This document shows, in pieces, positions 54,926 through 62,510 of a stretch of 64,000 nt of DNA. Each line of letters begins with the position of its first letter. Position 1 is the first letter of the stretch. The stretch lies in the NCBI RefSeq assembly GCF_016862795.1, contig NZ_BONQ01000054.1, positions 1-64,000 of the forward strand, in the 5' to 3' direction. The position numbers and the translations under genes are program-made. The notes under the pieces are model-generated. The model ran no database searches. It had not been told where the DNA came from and worked only from the letters and a program-made list of their open reading frames with translations. This DNA comes from Dactylosporangium siamense (lineage in GTDB: Bacteria > Actinomycetota > Actinomycetes > Mycobacteriales > Micromonosporaceae).

Positions 54926-55726
54926 TCAGCGTGAGACCGGATACGCGACGTCGAAACGCGCCGCCCCGGTGCCTGGATAGCGTTCGTACGGCCGGCCGGT
55001 GCACGTCACCCCGGGCCGGTAGTCGGTCCACGCCTCGACCGCGTCGTACACCCGCAGGATCAGCGGGTAGTCCTCCAGCGGCGCGGGCACCGGCACGTAC
55101 GCCTCGGTGTGCGCCGGCACCAGCCGGATGTACAGGTCGTCCACCGGCTCGGCGGTGCCCTCGTAGGCGATCGCCACCTCGACCGTCGCCTCGCTCTCCG
55201 GGGTGACGAGGTCCCCGAAACCGACCCGCATCGGGCCGTCGGGCGGCAGCCCCGAAGCGCGCAGGTGCGCCCGGATGTCGTGCTGGGCGGCGCGGATCAG
55301 CTCCGGCAGGGCAACGGTGTCGACCTGCCGGCTGCGGCAGACGACCTTGGTCGCCGGCACGTCCCGCAGGCGGACCGCCTCGATGAGGGTGACGTCCTCG
55401 TAGGAGCGGTCGATGGCCTCGACCACCGCGGCGCGTTCGTCGAGCCGGTCGCGCTCACTGCGCAACCACCCCCGTAGCTCGAGCGACCGCGCCTGCGGGG
55501 TGAGGTCGGCCAGGAACGCGATCCGCGCGAGGGGCACCCCGAGCGACCGCAGCCTTCCGATGAGCCGGGCCCGGCGCAGCTGGTCGGGGCTGTAGTAGCG
55601 GTAGCCGCTCGCCGGGTCGACCCGGGCGGGCACGAGCAGCCCCTGTTCCGCATACAGGCGCAGGGCCTTCGGCGACAGCCGCGCCGCCGCCCCGAACTCC
55701 CCCGCCAGCAGGTGCTTCCCGTCCAC
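54926..55726 (-). CDS. MerR-family regulator with GyrI-like effector domain
   Basis: 266 residues from GTG 55726. Winged helix 5-75 (LLAGEFGAAARLSPKALRLYAEQGLLVPARVDPASGYRYYSPDQL), a dimerisation coiled coil, and a C-terminal GyrI-like domain (VRLRDVPATKVVCRSRQVDT and DLYIRLVPAHTEAYVPVPAPLEDYPLILRVYD). This BmrR-like layout senses small, often hydrophobic, ligands. It probably controls its own operon with the BtrH-like gene. Confidence 0.9.
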   Translation of the reverse strand: MDGKHLLAGEFGAAARLSPKALRLYAEQGLLVPARVDPASGYRYYSPDQLRRARLIGRLRSLGVPLARIAFLADLTPQARSLELRGWLRSERDRLDERAAVVEAIDRSYEDVTLIEAVRLRDVPATKVVCRSRQVDTVALPELIRAAQHDIRAHLRASGLPPDGPMRVGFGDLVTPESEATVEVAIAYEGTAEPVDDLYIRLVPAHTEAYVPVPAPLEDYPLILRVYDAVEAWTDYRPGVTCTGRPYERYPGTGAARFDVAYPVSR

Positions 55727-55772
55727 AACCCCGAGTCTGCGGTACGCCCCTTGGGCAAGGTCAAGCGCAGGG

Positions 55773-56654
55773 TCAGCCGATGTACGCGAGCGCGAAACCG
55801 ATCGTGGGGATGCCGAACAGCACCGACAGCACGGCCATCCTGGTGATGGTGGGCCGCCGGGTCAGGATCGCGTACCCGGCGAGGAGCACCGGGGTCATCA
55901 GCAGCTGCGGCACGAGCGTCGAGCGCGGCACCAGCACGTCGAGCCACGCGCAGGCGACCGAGAACGCGAGGGCGGCACCCCACAGCGCGACGCCGAGCCG
56001 GTGCGCGAACCGCGGCCCGAACCGCACGGCGAACGTGGTGTCGCCGGCGCCGGTGTCGGCGGCGAGGTCGGTGACGGTGGTCGGGACGTACAGGGCGGCG
56101 GCGAACAGCAGGCCGATCAGCCCGAACTGCCACGGGAACTCCCACGGCGGGCGGGTGATCGCCCAGCCCGCGGCCGGCGACACCACCCCGACGACGAGCG
56201 CGTTGACCGCGACGTCCCAGCCCGGCCGGGTCTTCAACCGCAGCGGCGGCACGCTGTACGCCCAGCCGAGCAGCAGCACGCCGGCCACGCCCAGCACGAA
56301 CAGCGGCCCCACGTACAGGGCGGCGGCGACGGCGGTGAGCGCGATCCACCGGTACCACATCCGCAAACGCTTCGCGGAGACCGCTCCGGTGACCAGTGGT
56401 GCCGTCGCCTTGCGCGGGTTGTCCCGGTCGCTGCGCAGATCCTGCAGGTCATTCTGGGCGAGGACCGCGCCCCAGATCAGCGGGCCGAGGACGAGGAGGG
56501 CGACGAGGGCCCGCGGCATGTCGGCGCGCTCCGGCAGCCACGCGTGGCCGGCCAGGACCGTGCCGAGATAGGCGGGCACCCAGGACACCGGCCAGAACCA
56601 CGGCCGGGACACCGCGACGAGCACTGCGGTCGGACGTTCCAACACCGCCGTCAT
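55773..56654 (-). CDS. UbiA-family prenyltransferase
   Basis: 293 residues from ATG 56654, with eight to nine membrane helices. The two Asp-rich motifs are present: AQNDLQDLRSDRDNPRKA (first, N-D-x-x-D-x-x-x-D) and TTVTDLAADTGAGDTTFAVRFG (second). Transfers a prenyl chain to an aromatic or other acceptor in the membrane; the acceptor cannot be told. Lies 46 bases upstream of the MerR gene on the same strand. Confidence 0.9.
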   Translation of the reverse strand: MTAVLERPTAVLVAVSRPWFWPVSWVPAYLGTVLAGHAWLPERADMPRALVALLVLGPLIWGAVLAQNDLQDLRSDRDNPRKATAPLVTGAVSAKRLRMWYRWIALTAVAAALYVGPLFVLGVAGVLLLGWAYSVPPLRLKTRPGWDVAVNALVVGVVSPAAGWAITRPPWEFPWQFGLIGLLFAAALYVPTTVTDLAADTGAGDTTFAVRFGPRFAHRLGVALWGAALAFSVACAWLDVLVPRSTLVPQLLMTPVLLAGYAILTRRPTITRMAVLSVLFGIPTIGFALAYIG

Positions 56655-56733
56655 ACCTGCATCATCGTCCTGGATCGCTGTGCCCGCACTGAGAGCCGCG
56701 TCATGGACGCCCGTCACTCGCCGGGCTCGCGAC

Positions 56734-57006
56734 TCAGTCCAGCAGCGGCTCCGCCCAGGCCGCGTGGGTGAACTGCCACGTCCCGGCGATGCTCTGCCGG
56801 ACCCGCCGGTCGTGGCGGATGGTGTACCGCAGGCCCTCGATCTCCACGACGCCGCACTCCGGCCCCGGCTGGTCGACCACCGCGGACTCGACGGTCACCG
56901 GCCAGCCCGCCTTGCCCGCCTTGTGCTGCCAGACCTCGAACGCCCGCTGCTTGCCGTTCTCCTCGCTCACCTTCGCGATGATCTCCACCGGATCGATCCG
57001 TGCCAT
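56734..57006 (-). CDS. Small hypothetical protein
   Basis: 90 residues from ATG 57006 with AGGGGG upstream. Not recognised: ARIDPVEIIAKVSEENGKQRAFEVWQHKAGKAGWP and TIRHDRRVRQSIAGTWQFTHAAWAE. Soluble, alpha/beta. Divergent from the ECF sigma gene with about 55 bases between the starts. Confidence 0.65.
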   Translation of the reverse strand: MARIDPVEIIAKVSEENGKQRAFEVWQHKAGKAGWPVTVESAVVDQPGPECGVVEIEGLRYTIRHDRRVRQSIAGTWQFTHAAWAEPLLD

Positions 57007-57061
57007 ACGTGCCCCCTGCGGGAATGGTGTCTCGGTCTGCGTCACCGTAGATGATGGGCGG

Positions 57062-57988
57062 GTGGAGTACGAACCGTTCCGGGGTGAGTTGATCGCGTAC
57101 TGCTACCGGATGCTGGGCTCGTTCCACGACGCCGAGGACCTGGCGCAGGAGACGATGCTGCGTGCGTGGAAGGCCCGCGACTCCTACGACAGCAGCCGGG
57201 CGTCGGTGCGCACCTGGCTGTACCGGATCGCCACCAACGCCTGCCTGACGGCCCTCGCCGGACGGGCCCGGCGGCCGCTGCCCTCCGGGCTGGGCGCGCC
57301 CGCCGACGATCCGGAGGCGCCGCTCACCCCGGCGTTCGACGTCGCGTGGCTGCAGCCGTTCCCGGACGCCCGGGTGGACCCGCAGGTGCGCACCGACCTG
57401 CGGCTCGCACTGGTGGCGGCGGTGCAGTTCCTCCCGCCCCGCCAGCGGGCCGTGCTGCTGCTGCGCGACGTGCTCGACTTCAGCGCCGCCGAGGTCGCCG
57501 GGCACCTGGGCACCACGGTCCCGGCCGTCAACAGCGCGCTGCAACGGGCCCGCGCCGCGCTCACCGGCATCGGCGGGATCGACGAGGTCACCGAGCCCGA
57601 TGACCCGGCGACCCGCGCGGTCATCGACCGCTACGCGCGGGCGTTCGAGGCGGCGGACGTGCCGGCGCTGGTCCGCCTGCTCGCCGACGACGCGATCCTG
57701 GAGATGCCGCCGGTGCCGTTGTGGTACCGGGGCCGCGGCGACTACGGGCTGTTCATGGACCGCGTGTTCCGCCTCCGTGGCACCGGCTGGGCCGTCCAGC
57801 ACCTCACGGCCAACGGGCAGCCGGCGCTCGCCGCGTACACCCCGCAGCCCGACGGCGGGTTCCGGCTGCACACGCTGCAGGTGTTCAGCGTCACCGGCGG
57901 CCGGGTGGCGCGCAACGTCGTGTTCGCCGACCCGGCCGTGTTCGCGCTGTTCGAGCTGCCCGTCGAAATGTTGCGCCGGCCGCGATGA
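57062..57988 (+). CDS. ECF sigma factor with C-terminal SnoaL-like domain
   Basis: 308 residues from GTG 57062, with TAGATG at 57048-57053 as a possible -10, implying a leaderless start. Sigma region 2 EPFRGELIAYCYRMLGSFHDAEDLAQETMLRAWKA and region 4 QFLPPRQRAVLLLRDVLDFSAAEVAGHLGTTVPAVNSALQRARA. The C-terminal 130 residues are NTF2/SnoaL-like (RYARAFEAADVPALVRLLADDAILEMPP). The family is SigG/ECF56-like, in which the C-terminal domain modulates activity in place of an anti-sigma factor. Confidence 0.92.
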   Translation: MEYEPFRGELIAYCYRMLGSFHDAEDLAQETMLRAWKARDSYDSSRASVRTWLYRIATNACLTALAGRARRPLPSGLGAPADDPEAPLTPAFDVAWLQPFPDARVDPQVRTDLRLALVAAVQFLPPRQRAVLLLRDVLDFSAAEVAGHLGTTVPAVNSALQRARAALTGIGGIDEVTEPDDPATRAVIDRYARAFEAADVPALVRLLADDAILEMPPVPLWYRGRGDYGLFMDRVFRLRGTGWAVQHLTANGQPALAAYTPQPDGGFRLHTLQVFSVTGGRVARNVVFADPAVFALFELPVEMLRRPR

Positions 57989-58043
57989 GTTCCGGCGGCG
58001 CCGCTGGTACGTACCGGCGAGCACCGACCGAGAGGACATCATC

Positions 58044-58595
58044 GTGAGCGTCATCGTCATCGAGTTCATCACCGTGGACGGCATCGTGTCCGACCCCGAC
58101 GGCAGGGACGGCACGCCGACCGGCGGCTGGGCGTTCCGGCACGGACCCGCCCCGGTCGCGGGTGACAAGTTCCGCCTCGGCAGCCTCCTCGACGACGGGG
58201 CCCTGCTGCTGGGCCGCACCACCTGGCAGGCCTTCTCGAAGCTGTGGCCGCACCGCGACGACCCCTTCTCCGCCCGGATGAACGCCGTGCCCAAGCTGGT
58301 CGTCTCGAACACCCTGCCGGACGTCTCGGCCTGGGCGAACTCGTCCGTCGTCGACGGCGACCTCGTGGACACGGTCAAGCGGGCCGAGCGGGACCTGGTC
58401 GTCGCCGGCAGCCTCAGCGTCGTGCACGCGCTGCTGGCCGAGGACCTGATCGACGAGTACCGGCTCCTGACCTTCCCCACCATCGCCGGCACCGGGCGCC
58501 GGCTGTTCCCCGAGTGCCCGCCAGCCCACCTGGAATGCCTGTCGTCCGAACACATTGGCCCTACGGTCCTGAGCCGCTACCACCGGGCCGCTTGA
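58044..58595 (+). CDS. RibD C-terminal/dihydrofolate reductase-like protein
   Basis: 183 residues from GTG 58044 with GAGAGGA upstream. RibD_C fold: VIVIEFITVDGIVSDPDG, GDKFRLGSLLDDGALLLGRTTWQAFSKLWP, DLVVAGSLSVVHALLAEDLIDEYRLLTFPTIAGTGRRLFPE. Such proteins are small NADPH reductases of unknown substrate. Located 55 bases after the ECF sigma gene and possibly co-transcribed. Confidence 0.9.
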   Translation: MSVIVIEFITVDGIVSDPDGRDGTPTGGWAFRHGPAPVAGDKFRLGSLLDDGALLLGRTTWQAFSKLWPHRDDPFSARMNAVPKLVVSNTLPDVSAWANSSVVDGDLVDTVKRAERDLVVAGSLSVVHALLAEDLIDEYRLLTFPTIAGTGRRLFPECPPAHLECLSSEHIGPTVLSRYHRAA

Positions 58596-58621
58596 GCCTG
58601 GACCGCCGGAAGGCGTCCGTT

Positions 58622-58651
58622 CCGCTCGGCCTGGAGCCTCAGGCCGGGCGG
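58622..58651. terminator. Long hairpin overlapping the end of a convergent gene
   Basis: CCGCTCGGCCTG (58622-58633) and CAGGCCGGGCGG (58640-58651) form a 12-bp stem with one G-T wobble and a 6-base loop. The stem includes the stop codon (58639-58641) of the minus-strand gene and lies 27 bases past the RibD-like stop, so it could terminate both. Confidence 0.65.
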
Positions 58652-59169
58652 AACGCGGTCATCGGGATGCCGGTCGCCTTCTCGTACTGCAGCACGTCGG
58701 CGAGGTCGACCCGGCGGCCGTCGGCGAGCCGGCGGCACGTCGGCCAGATGGTCGCCCGGAGCGCCGGGTGCTGGATGACGTCGAGCGCCGCGGCCGGTTT
58801 GAGCTCGACCGCGTTCACGTCGCACCAGTCGACGACGGCCGCCCAGAACCGGTCCGCGGTCTCCCAGCCCTCGACGGTCCGCAGGCCGCGCAACGGCAGC
58901 ACGTCCGCCGTGGTGAGAAAGCCCTCACTGCCGTGTGACAGCACGTTCTGCACCTCCTCGATGAGCCGCAGCGCGACGATCTCGTCGTCGCCGCCCGCCG
59001 CCAGCAGTTCCTCGACGACGGCGAGCACCCGCCCGATCCGGCCGTTACCGCGGCGGGTCACCTCCATGGCGAGGTCCGGCATCGGGATCGGGCCACCCGC
59101 GGTCGGCAGGCCGGCGGCGGCCATGAGCCGTTCCACCGGTGGCAACACGCGGCGTTTGAACAGTCCCAT
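58639..59169 (-). CDS. Hypothetical protein
   Basis: 176 residues from ATG 59169 with GAGGAGG upstream. Not recognised: an N-terminal RRVLPPVERLMAAAGLPTAGGPIPMPDLAMEVTRRG, a helical middle LLAAGGDDEIVALRLIEEVQNVLSHGSEG, and WETADRFWAAVVDWCDVNAVELKP. No membrane segment. Divergent from the riboswitch-controlled gene. Confidence 0.65.
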   Translation of the reverse strand: MGLFKRRVLPPVERLMAAAGLPTAGGPIPMPDLAMEVTRRGNGRIGRVLAVVEELLAAGGDDEIVALRLIEEVQNVLSHGSEGFLTTADVLPLRGLRTVEGWETADRFWAAVVDWCDVNAVELKPAAALDVIQHPALRATIWPTCRRLADGRRVDLADVLQYEKATGIPMTAFRPA

Positions 59170-59234
59170 CGGCGACGACCTCCTCGGCCGGATGATCATG
59201 CCAGGCGTGCCGTAACAATGATTCGGTACCCTGT

Positions 59235-59312
59235 CCGCGGGCGGGTACTGGCGAGGGTGGAGCACCACCGGGGACCCGGCCGGATCGAGGGTGTGGCGCC
59301 GACCGCCTGGGC
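59235..59312 (+). ncRNA. Candidate ZTP (pfl motif) riboswitch
   Basis: The leader of the AICAR transformylase gene holds the pfl pattern: GGGT (59243-59246) pairing with ACCC (59274-59277), the conserved CTGGCGA segment (59248-59254), an inner GGTGG/CCACC hairpin, the purine-rich CCGGGGA, and the 3' signature CCGCCTGGGC (59303-59312). TGGCG and CGCC(T) can form the known pseudoknot. ZTP riboswitches sense the AICAR-derived ZTP/ZMP made when 10-formyl-THF is low and usually raise purine or folate genes. The gene behind this one consumes AICAR. Confidence 0.85.
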
Positions 59313-59345
59313 GCCTCCGGAAGCAGACATCTGCGCTTCGGAGGC
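59313..59345 (+). promoter_or_regulatory. Hairpin that can mask the ribosome binding site of the AICAR transformylase
   Basis: GCCTCCG followed by GAAGC (59313-59324) can pair with GCTTCGGAGGC (59335-59345), a stem of about 11 bp with one bulged G. The right strand contains the ribosome binding site GGAGG (59340-59344), and the left strand begins right after the riboswitch 3' signature. Ligand-dependent folding of the pseudoknot could prevent this stem and free the ribosome binding site. Confidence 0.7.
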
Positions 59346-59348
59346 GAC

Positions 59349-60425
59349 ATGGACCTGCGGTATGGCATGAACCCGCACCAGACGGCGGCGACCGCGGTGC
59401 CGATCGAGCCGGAGCGGCGACCGTTGCGGATGGTGCACGGGCAGCCGTCGTACATCAACGTCCTGGACGCCGCCGGTGCCTGGCAGCTGGTCCGGGAGGC
59501 CGCAGCGGCGCTCGGGCGACCGGTCGCGGCGTCGTTCAAGCACGTGTCACCGGCCGGTGCCGCGACCGCGGGTCCCGTCGACGCGGTCATGGCGCACACG
59601 TACCGGCTGGATCCGGGCCGGACCGGGGCGCTGACCAGTGCCTACGTGCGGGCGAGGGACGCCGATCCGAAGAGCTCCTACGGTGACTTCGTCGCGGTGT
59701 CCGAGCCCGTCGACGCGGAACTGGCCGACCTGCTGCGGCGGGTGGTGTCCGACGGCATCGTCGCACCCGGGTTCGAGCCGGGGGTCGTGGCGACCCTCGC
59801 GGCGAAGAAGGGCGGCCGGTTCCTCGTCGTGGAGGCCGACCCGGCTTACGAGCCACCGGCGGTGGAGACCCGCGACGTCTACGGGCTGCGCCTCACCCAG
59901 CCCCGCGACGCCGCGCCCCTGACCCGCGCGCTGCTCGCCGATCCGCGCCTGCCGGCCGGCGCCGTCGACGACCTGCTGCTCGGTCTCGTCGTGGTCCGGT
60001 ACACCCAGTCGAACTCGGTCGCGTACGTGCGCGACGGGATGGCGCTGGGGATCGGCGCCGGACAGCAGTCCCGGGTCGACTGCACCCGCCTCGCCGGCGC
60101 CAAGGCGTCCACCTGGTGGCTGCGCCGCCACCCGTCGTGCCAGGCCTTTGAAGCCGCGGCGAAGGTGCAGGACCGGGTCGCGGCGCAGCTGCGCCGGGTC
60201 GGGGCGATTCCCGACCCGGCGGGGTGGCTGCGGGACCTCGACGGGGTCGCGTTCGTGTCCGACGGTGCGCTGCCGTTCCCCGACAACGTCGAGGAGGCGG
60301 TCCGGCACGGCGTGCGGTACATCGCCGAGCCGGGAGACTCGATCCGCTCGACCGCCGTGCTCGAAGCGTGCGAACGGCTGGGCGTCACGCACGTGCGCAC
60401 CGGCGTGCGCCTGTTCCGGCACTGA
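59349..60425 (+). CDS. Stand-alone AICAR transformylase domain (PurH C-terminal type)
   Basis: 358 residues, against about 520 for bifunctional PurH. Only the AICAR formyltransferase part is present: LRYGMNPHQTAATAV, YINVLDAAGAWQLVREA, the catalytic SFKHVSPAGAA (Lys-His pair), KSSYGDFVAVSEPVDAELADLLRR, VRYTQSNSVAYVRDGMALGIGAGQQSRVDCTRLAGAKA and SDGALPFPDNVEEAVRHGVRYIAEPGDSIRS. The IMP cyclohydrolase (MGS-like) domain is missing. It would formylate AICAR with 10-formyl-THF and need a separate cyclohydrolase. The leader carries a ZTP riboswitch. Confidence 0.93.
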   Translation: MDLRYGMNPHQTAATAVPIEPERRPLRMVHGQPSYINVLDAAGAWQLVREAAAALGRPVAASFKHVSPAGAATAGPVDAVMAHTYRLDPGRTGALTSAYVRARDADPKSSYGDFVAVSEPVDAELADLLRRVVSDGIVAPGFEPGVVATLAAKKGGRFLVVEADPAYEPPAVETRDVYGLRLTQPRDAAPLTRALLADPRLPAGAVDDLLLGLVVVRYTQSNSVAYVRDGMALGIGAGQQSRVDCTRLAGAKASTWWLRRHPSCQAFEAAAKVQDRVAAQLRRVGAIPDPAGWLRDLDGVAFVSDGALPFPDNVEEAVRHGVRYIAEPGDSIRSTAVLEACERLGVTHVRTGVRLFRH

Positions 60426-60489
60426 CACAGCCGGGCGGCTTCCGGCACTGACACAGCCGGCGGCTTCCGGCGCTGACGCTGCCGGCGGC
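60414..60489. repeat. Three 25-26-bp tandem repeats spanning the AICAR transformylase stop
   Basis: Units 60414-60439, 60440-60464 and 60465-60489, of the form TTCCGGCACTGACACAGCC plus GGCGGC. Each unit contains CACTGA (or CGCTGA), so the gene's end Arg-His-stop is repeated. The third copy is degenerate. Between convergent genes. Confidence 0.88.
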
Positions 60490-60493
60490 GCGG

Positions 60494-60904
60494 TCAGCCC
60501 TGCTGGATCCGCACGGTGTTGCCGGACGGGTCGCGGAACGCCGAGTCGCGCGGGCCCCACGGCCGCTCGATCGGCTCCTGCAGCACCTCGGCGCCGGAGG
60601 ACCGCACCCGCTCGAACGCCGTGTCGAGGTCGTCGGTGCTGAGGACGATCATCGGCAGGACACCCTTGGACAGCAGCTCCTGCAGGGCTTCGGCGTCCGC
60701 CTCGGTGCGACCGGCCTGCGGCAGCGACAGCACGAACTGCAGCCCGTTCTGGTCCTTGCCGCCGAGCGTGACCCAACGGGCCGCGCCCTCCCCGATGTCG
60801 TTCTGCACCTCGAGGCCGAGCGCCTCGGTGTAGAAGGCGAGCGACGCGTCCCAGTCGCTCACGGTGATGTGGTGATACTTGAGTGCCAGCAGTTCGTTTT
60901 CCAT
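60494..60904 (-). CDS. VOC superfamily protein
   Basis: 136 residues. ALKYHHITVSDWDASLAFYTEALGLEVQ at the N-terminus, RWVTLGGKDQNGLQFVLSLPQ in the middle, and SAFRDPSGNTVRIQQ at the end with the usual D-P-x-G-N metal-side motif. Substrate unknown. Confidence 0.9.
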   Translation of the reverse strand: MENELLALKYHHITVSDWDASLAFYTEALGLEVQNDIGEGAARWVTLGGKDQNGLQFVLSLPQAGRTEADAEALQELLSKGVLPMIVLSTDDLDTAFERVRSSGAEVLQEPIERPWGPRDSAFRDPSGNTVRIQQG

Positions 60905-60969
60905 GGGTGCAACCCTAGGAACGCCCAGGTCCGGGCCGCTTCTTGATTCCTGACCGGTTCACTGTCTCG

Positions 60970-61599
60970 TCAGGTGGTCGTGCTGCGGGCTGCCACGGCG
61001 GCCCGGACGGTGGGGGTCAGGGCGGTCGCGATCACCGCATACCCAGCGCTGGACGGGTGGAAGCGATCCGGGCTGAACAGCGCCGGCTCCGCGGCGAACG
61101 CGGCCGCGCTCCGGCCGATGTCGGCGATGTGGGCGCCCGCCGTGCGCGCCGCGAGGGTCTGGGCCTGCTGCAGCGCGTGGCTGCCGGCGCGGACGGCCAG
61201 CCGCAACTGCGGCGGCACCCACGGGATGACGCTCAGGTCGGGTGCGGGCGCGACCACCACCTCGGCGCCGGCGGCGCGCAGGGCGCGGACCGCGTCCCTG
61301 AGCAGGGCCGCGGCCCGCTGCGGCGGGACGAAGTGGGTGAGGTCGTTGGCGCCGACGATGATGAGCGCCAGATCCGGCGCCGCGGCCGTCGCCCGGCGGA
61401 CCTGATCCGCGAGGCCCTGACTGTCGGCGCCGGGCACCGCGAAGACCCGCGCCTGCGCCGGCGTGCCCGCCGCGGTCAGCGCCGCGGCCAGTCTCGCCCC
61501 GACGGTGTCGTCGGGGCTGGACGCGCCCTGCCCGTAGGCGATGGAGTCGCCGAGCACGGCGAGCGTCAGTGTCACAGCAATCGACAACGCCGACACCAC
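60970..61599 (-). CDS. SGNH/GDSL hydrolase
   Basis: 209 residues from GTG 61599. Blocks: LTLAVLGDSIAYGQGASSPDD (catalytic Ser), LIIVGANDLTHFVPP (oxyanion Asn) and SPDRFHPSSAGYAVIATAL (catalytic Asp-His). The short hydrophobic N-terminus (MVSALSIAVTLTLAVLG) is the first beta strand rather than a signal. Likely an esterase or acyl hydrolase. Divergent from the ArsR-SRPBCC gene. Confidence 0.9.
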   Translation of the reverse strand: MVSALSIAVTLTLAVLGDSIAYGQGASSPDDTVGARLAAALTAAGTPAQARVFAVPGADSQGLADQVRRATAAAPDLALIIVGANDLTHFVPPQRAAALLRDAVRALRAAGAEVVVAPAPDLSVIPWVPPQLRLAVRAGSHALQQAQTLAARTAGAHIADIGRSAAAFAAEPALFSPDRFHPSSAGYAVIATALTPTVRAAVAARSTTT

Positions 61600-61620
61600 C
61601 GCGTTCGTTCCCGCGCAAGG

Positions 61621-61651
61621 TTGACATTATGCAGGCAGATGCCTGCATAAT
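61621..61651 (+). promoter_or_regulatory. TTGACA promoter overlapped by a perfect 12-bp inverted repeat
   Basis: TTGACA (61621-61626) and CATAAT (61646-61651) form a promoter with 19-base spacing. ATTATGCAGGCA (61626-61637) and TGCCTGCATAAT (61640-61651) are perfect inverted copies two bases apart that fill the spacer and cover the -10. A bound repressor would block transcription. The start point would be at the GTG start codon 61657. Confidence 0.8.
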
Positions 61652-61656
61652 GGGGT

Positions 61657-62433
61657 GTGGGCGAGATCGAGGTCTTCAAGGCCCTGGCCGACCCGACCAG
61701 GCGGCTCCTGCTCGACCGGCTCCGCGACCGCAACGGTCAGACGCTGCGCGAGCTGTGCGAGCACCTCGCCATGGCCCGACAGTCGGCCACCCAGCATCTC
61801 GACCTGCTCGTGGCGGCGAACCTCGTCACCGTCGTGCGGCGAGGGCGGGAGCGCCTGCACTACCTGAACCCGGCGCCGATCCACGAGATCGAGGAGCGCT
61901 GGATCTCCGGCTTCGACCTGCCCCGGCTACGGGCACTCAGCAGCATCAAACGGCAAGCAGAGGAGCACGCCATGGCATCCGTGCCGACGTACGTGTACGT
62001 CACCTACATCCACGCGACCGCCGAGCAGGTCTGGCGGGCGTTGACCGACGCCGACCTCACCGCGCGGTTCTGGGGCCACGCCAACATCTCCGACTGGCAG
62101 CAGGGCTCATCCTGGGAGCACCGGCGCACCGACGGATCGGGCGTCAACGACGGCGTCGGCACGGTGCTCGTCGCCGAGCCGCCGACGCGGCTGAGCATCA
62201 CCTTCGAAAGCGGCGGGGAGCAGGACCCGTCGGTCGTCACCTTCCTGGTCGAGCCGCACCACGACATCGTGCGGCTCACCGTGACCCACGAACGCCTCGG
62301 CGACCTGGACACCTACACCAGCGTCTCCAGCGGCTGGCCGGCGGTCCTGTCCAACCTCAAGTCCCTGCTCGAGACCGGCGACGTGCTCCCCCAGACGCCG
62401 TGGGAGATGCCCAGCGCCCGCGCGGCCGTTTGA
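61657..62433 (+). CDS. ArsR-type regulator fused to an SRPBCC (AHSA1-like) domain
   Basis: 258 residues from GTG 61657, probably leaderless. Residues 1-95: winged helix EVFKALADPTRRLLLDRLRDRNGQTLRELCEHLAMARQSATQHLDLLVAANLVTVVRRGRERLHYLNP. Residues about 110-245: SRPBCC fold (VYVTYIHATAEQVWRALTDADLTARFWGHANISDW, VTHERLGDLDTYTSVSSGWPAVLSNLKSLLE). The two domains are usually separate adjacent genes; here they are one protein. It likely represses its own promoter through the palindrome at 61626-61651. Confidence 0.92.
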   Translation: MGEIEVFKALADPTRRLLLDRLRDRNGQTLRELCEHLAMARQSATQHLDLLVAANLVTVVRRGRERLHYLNPAPIHEIEERWISGFDLPRLRALSSIKRQAEEHAMASVPTYVYVTYIHATAEQVWRALTDADLTARFWGHANISDWQQGSSWEHRRTDGSGVNDGVGTVLVAEPPTRLSITFESGGEQDPSVVTFLVEPHHDIVRLTVTHERLGDLDTYTSVSSGWPAVLSNLKSLLETGDVLPQTPWEMPSARAAV

Positions 62434-62470
62434 ACCCGTCCGCGCGGCTGAACCGCCCAGGTGATCGATG

Positions 62471-62510
62471 CCATACGGTAACCGGATCACCTCAGGAGGT
62501 AACCGTATGG
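62471..62510 (+). promoter_or_regulatory. Inverted repeat covering the ribosome binding site and start codon of the SDR gene
   Basis: CCATACGGTAACC (62471-62483) and GGTAACCGTATGG (62498-62510) match at 12 of 13 positions with 14 bases between. The right arm contains the end of AGGAGGT and the ATG (62507). It may be a DNA operator or an RNA hairpin that hides the start. Confidence 0.6.
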
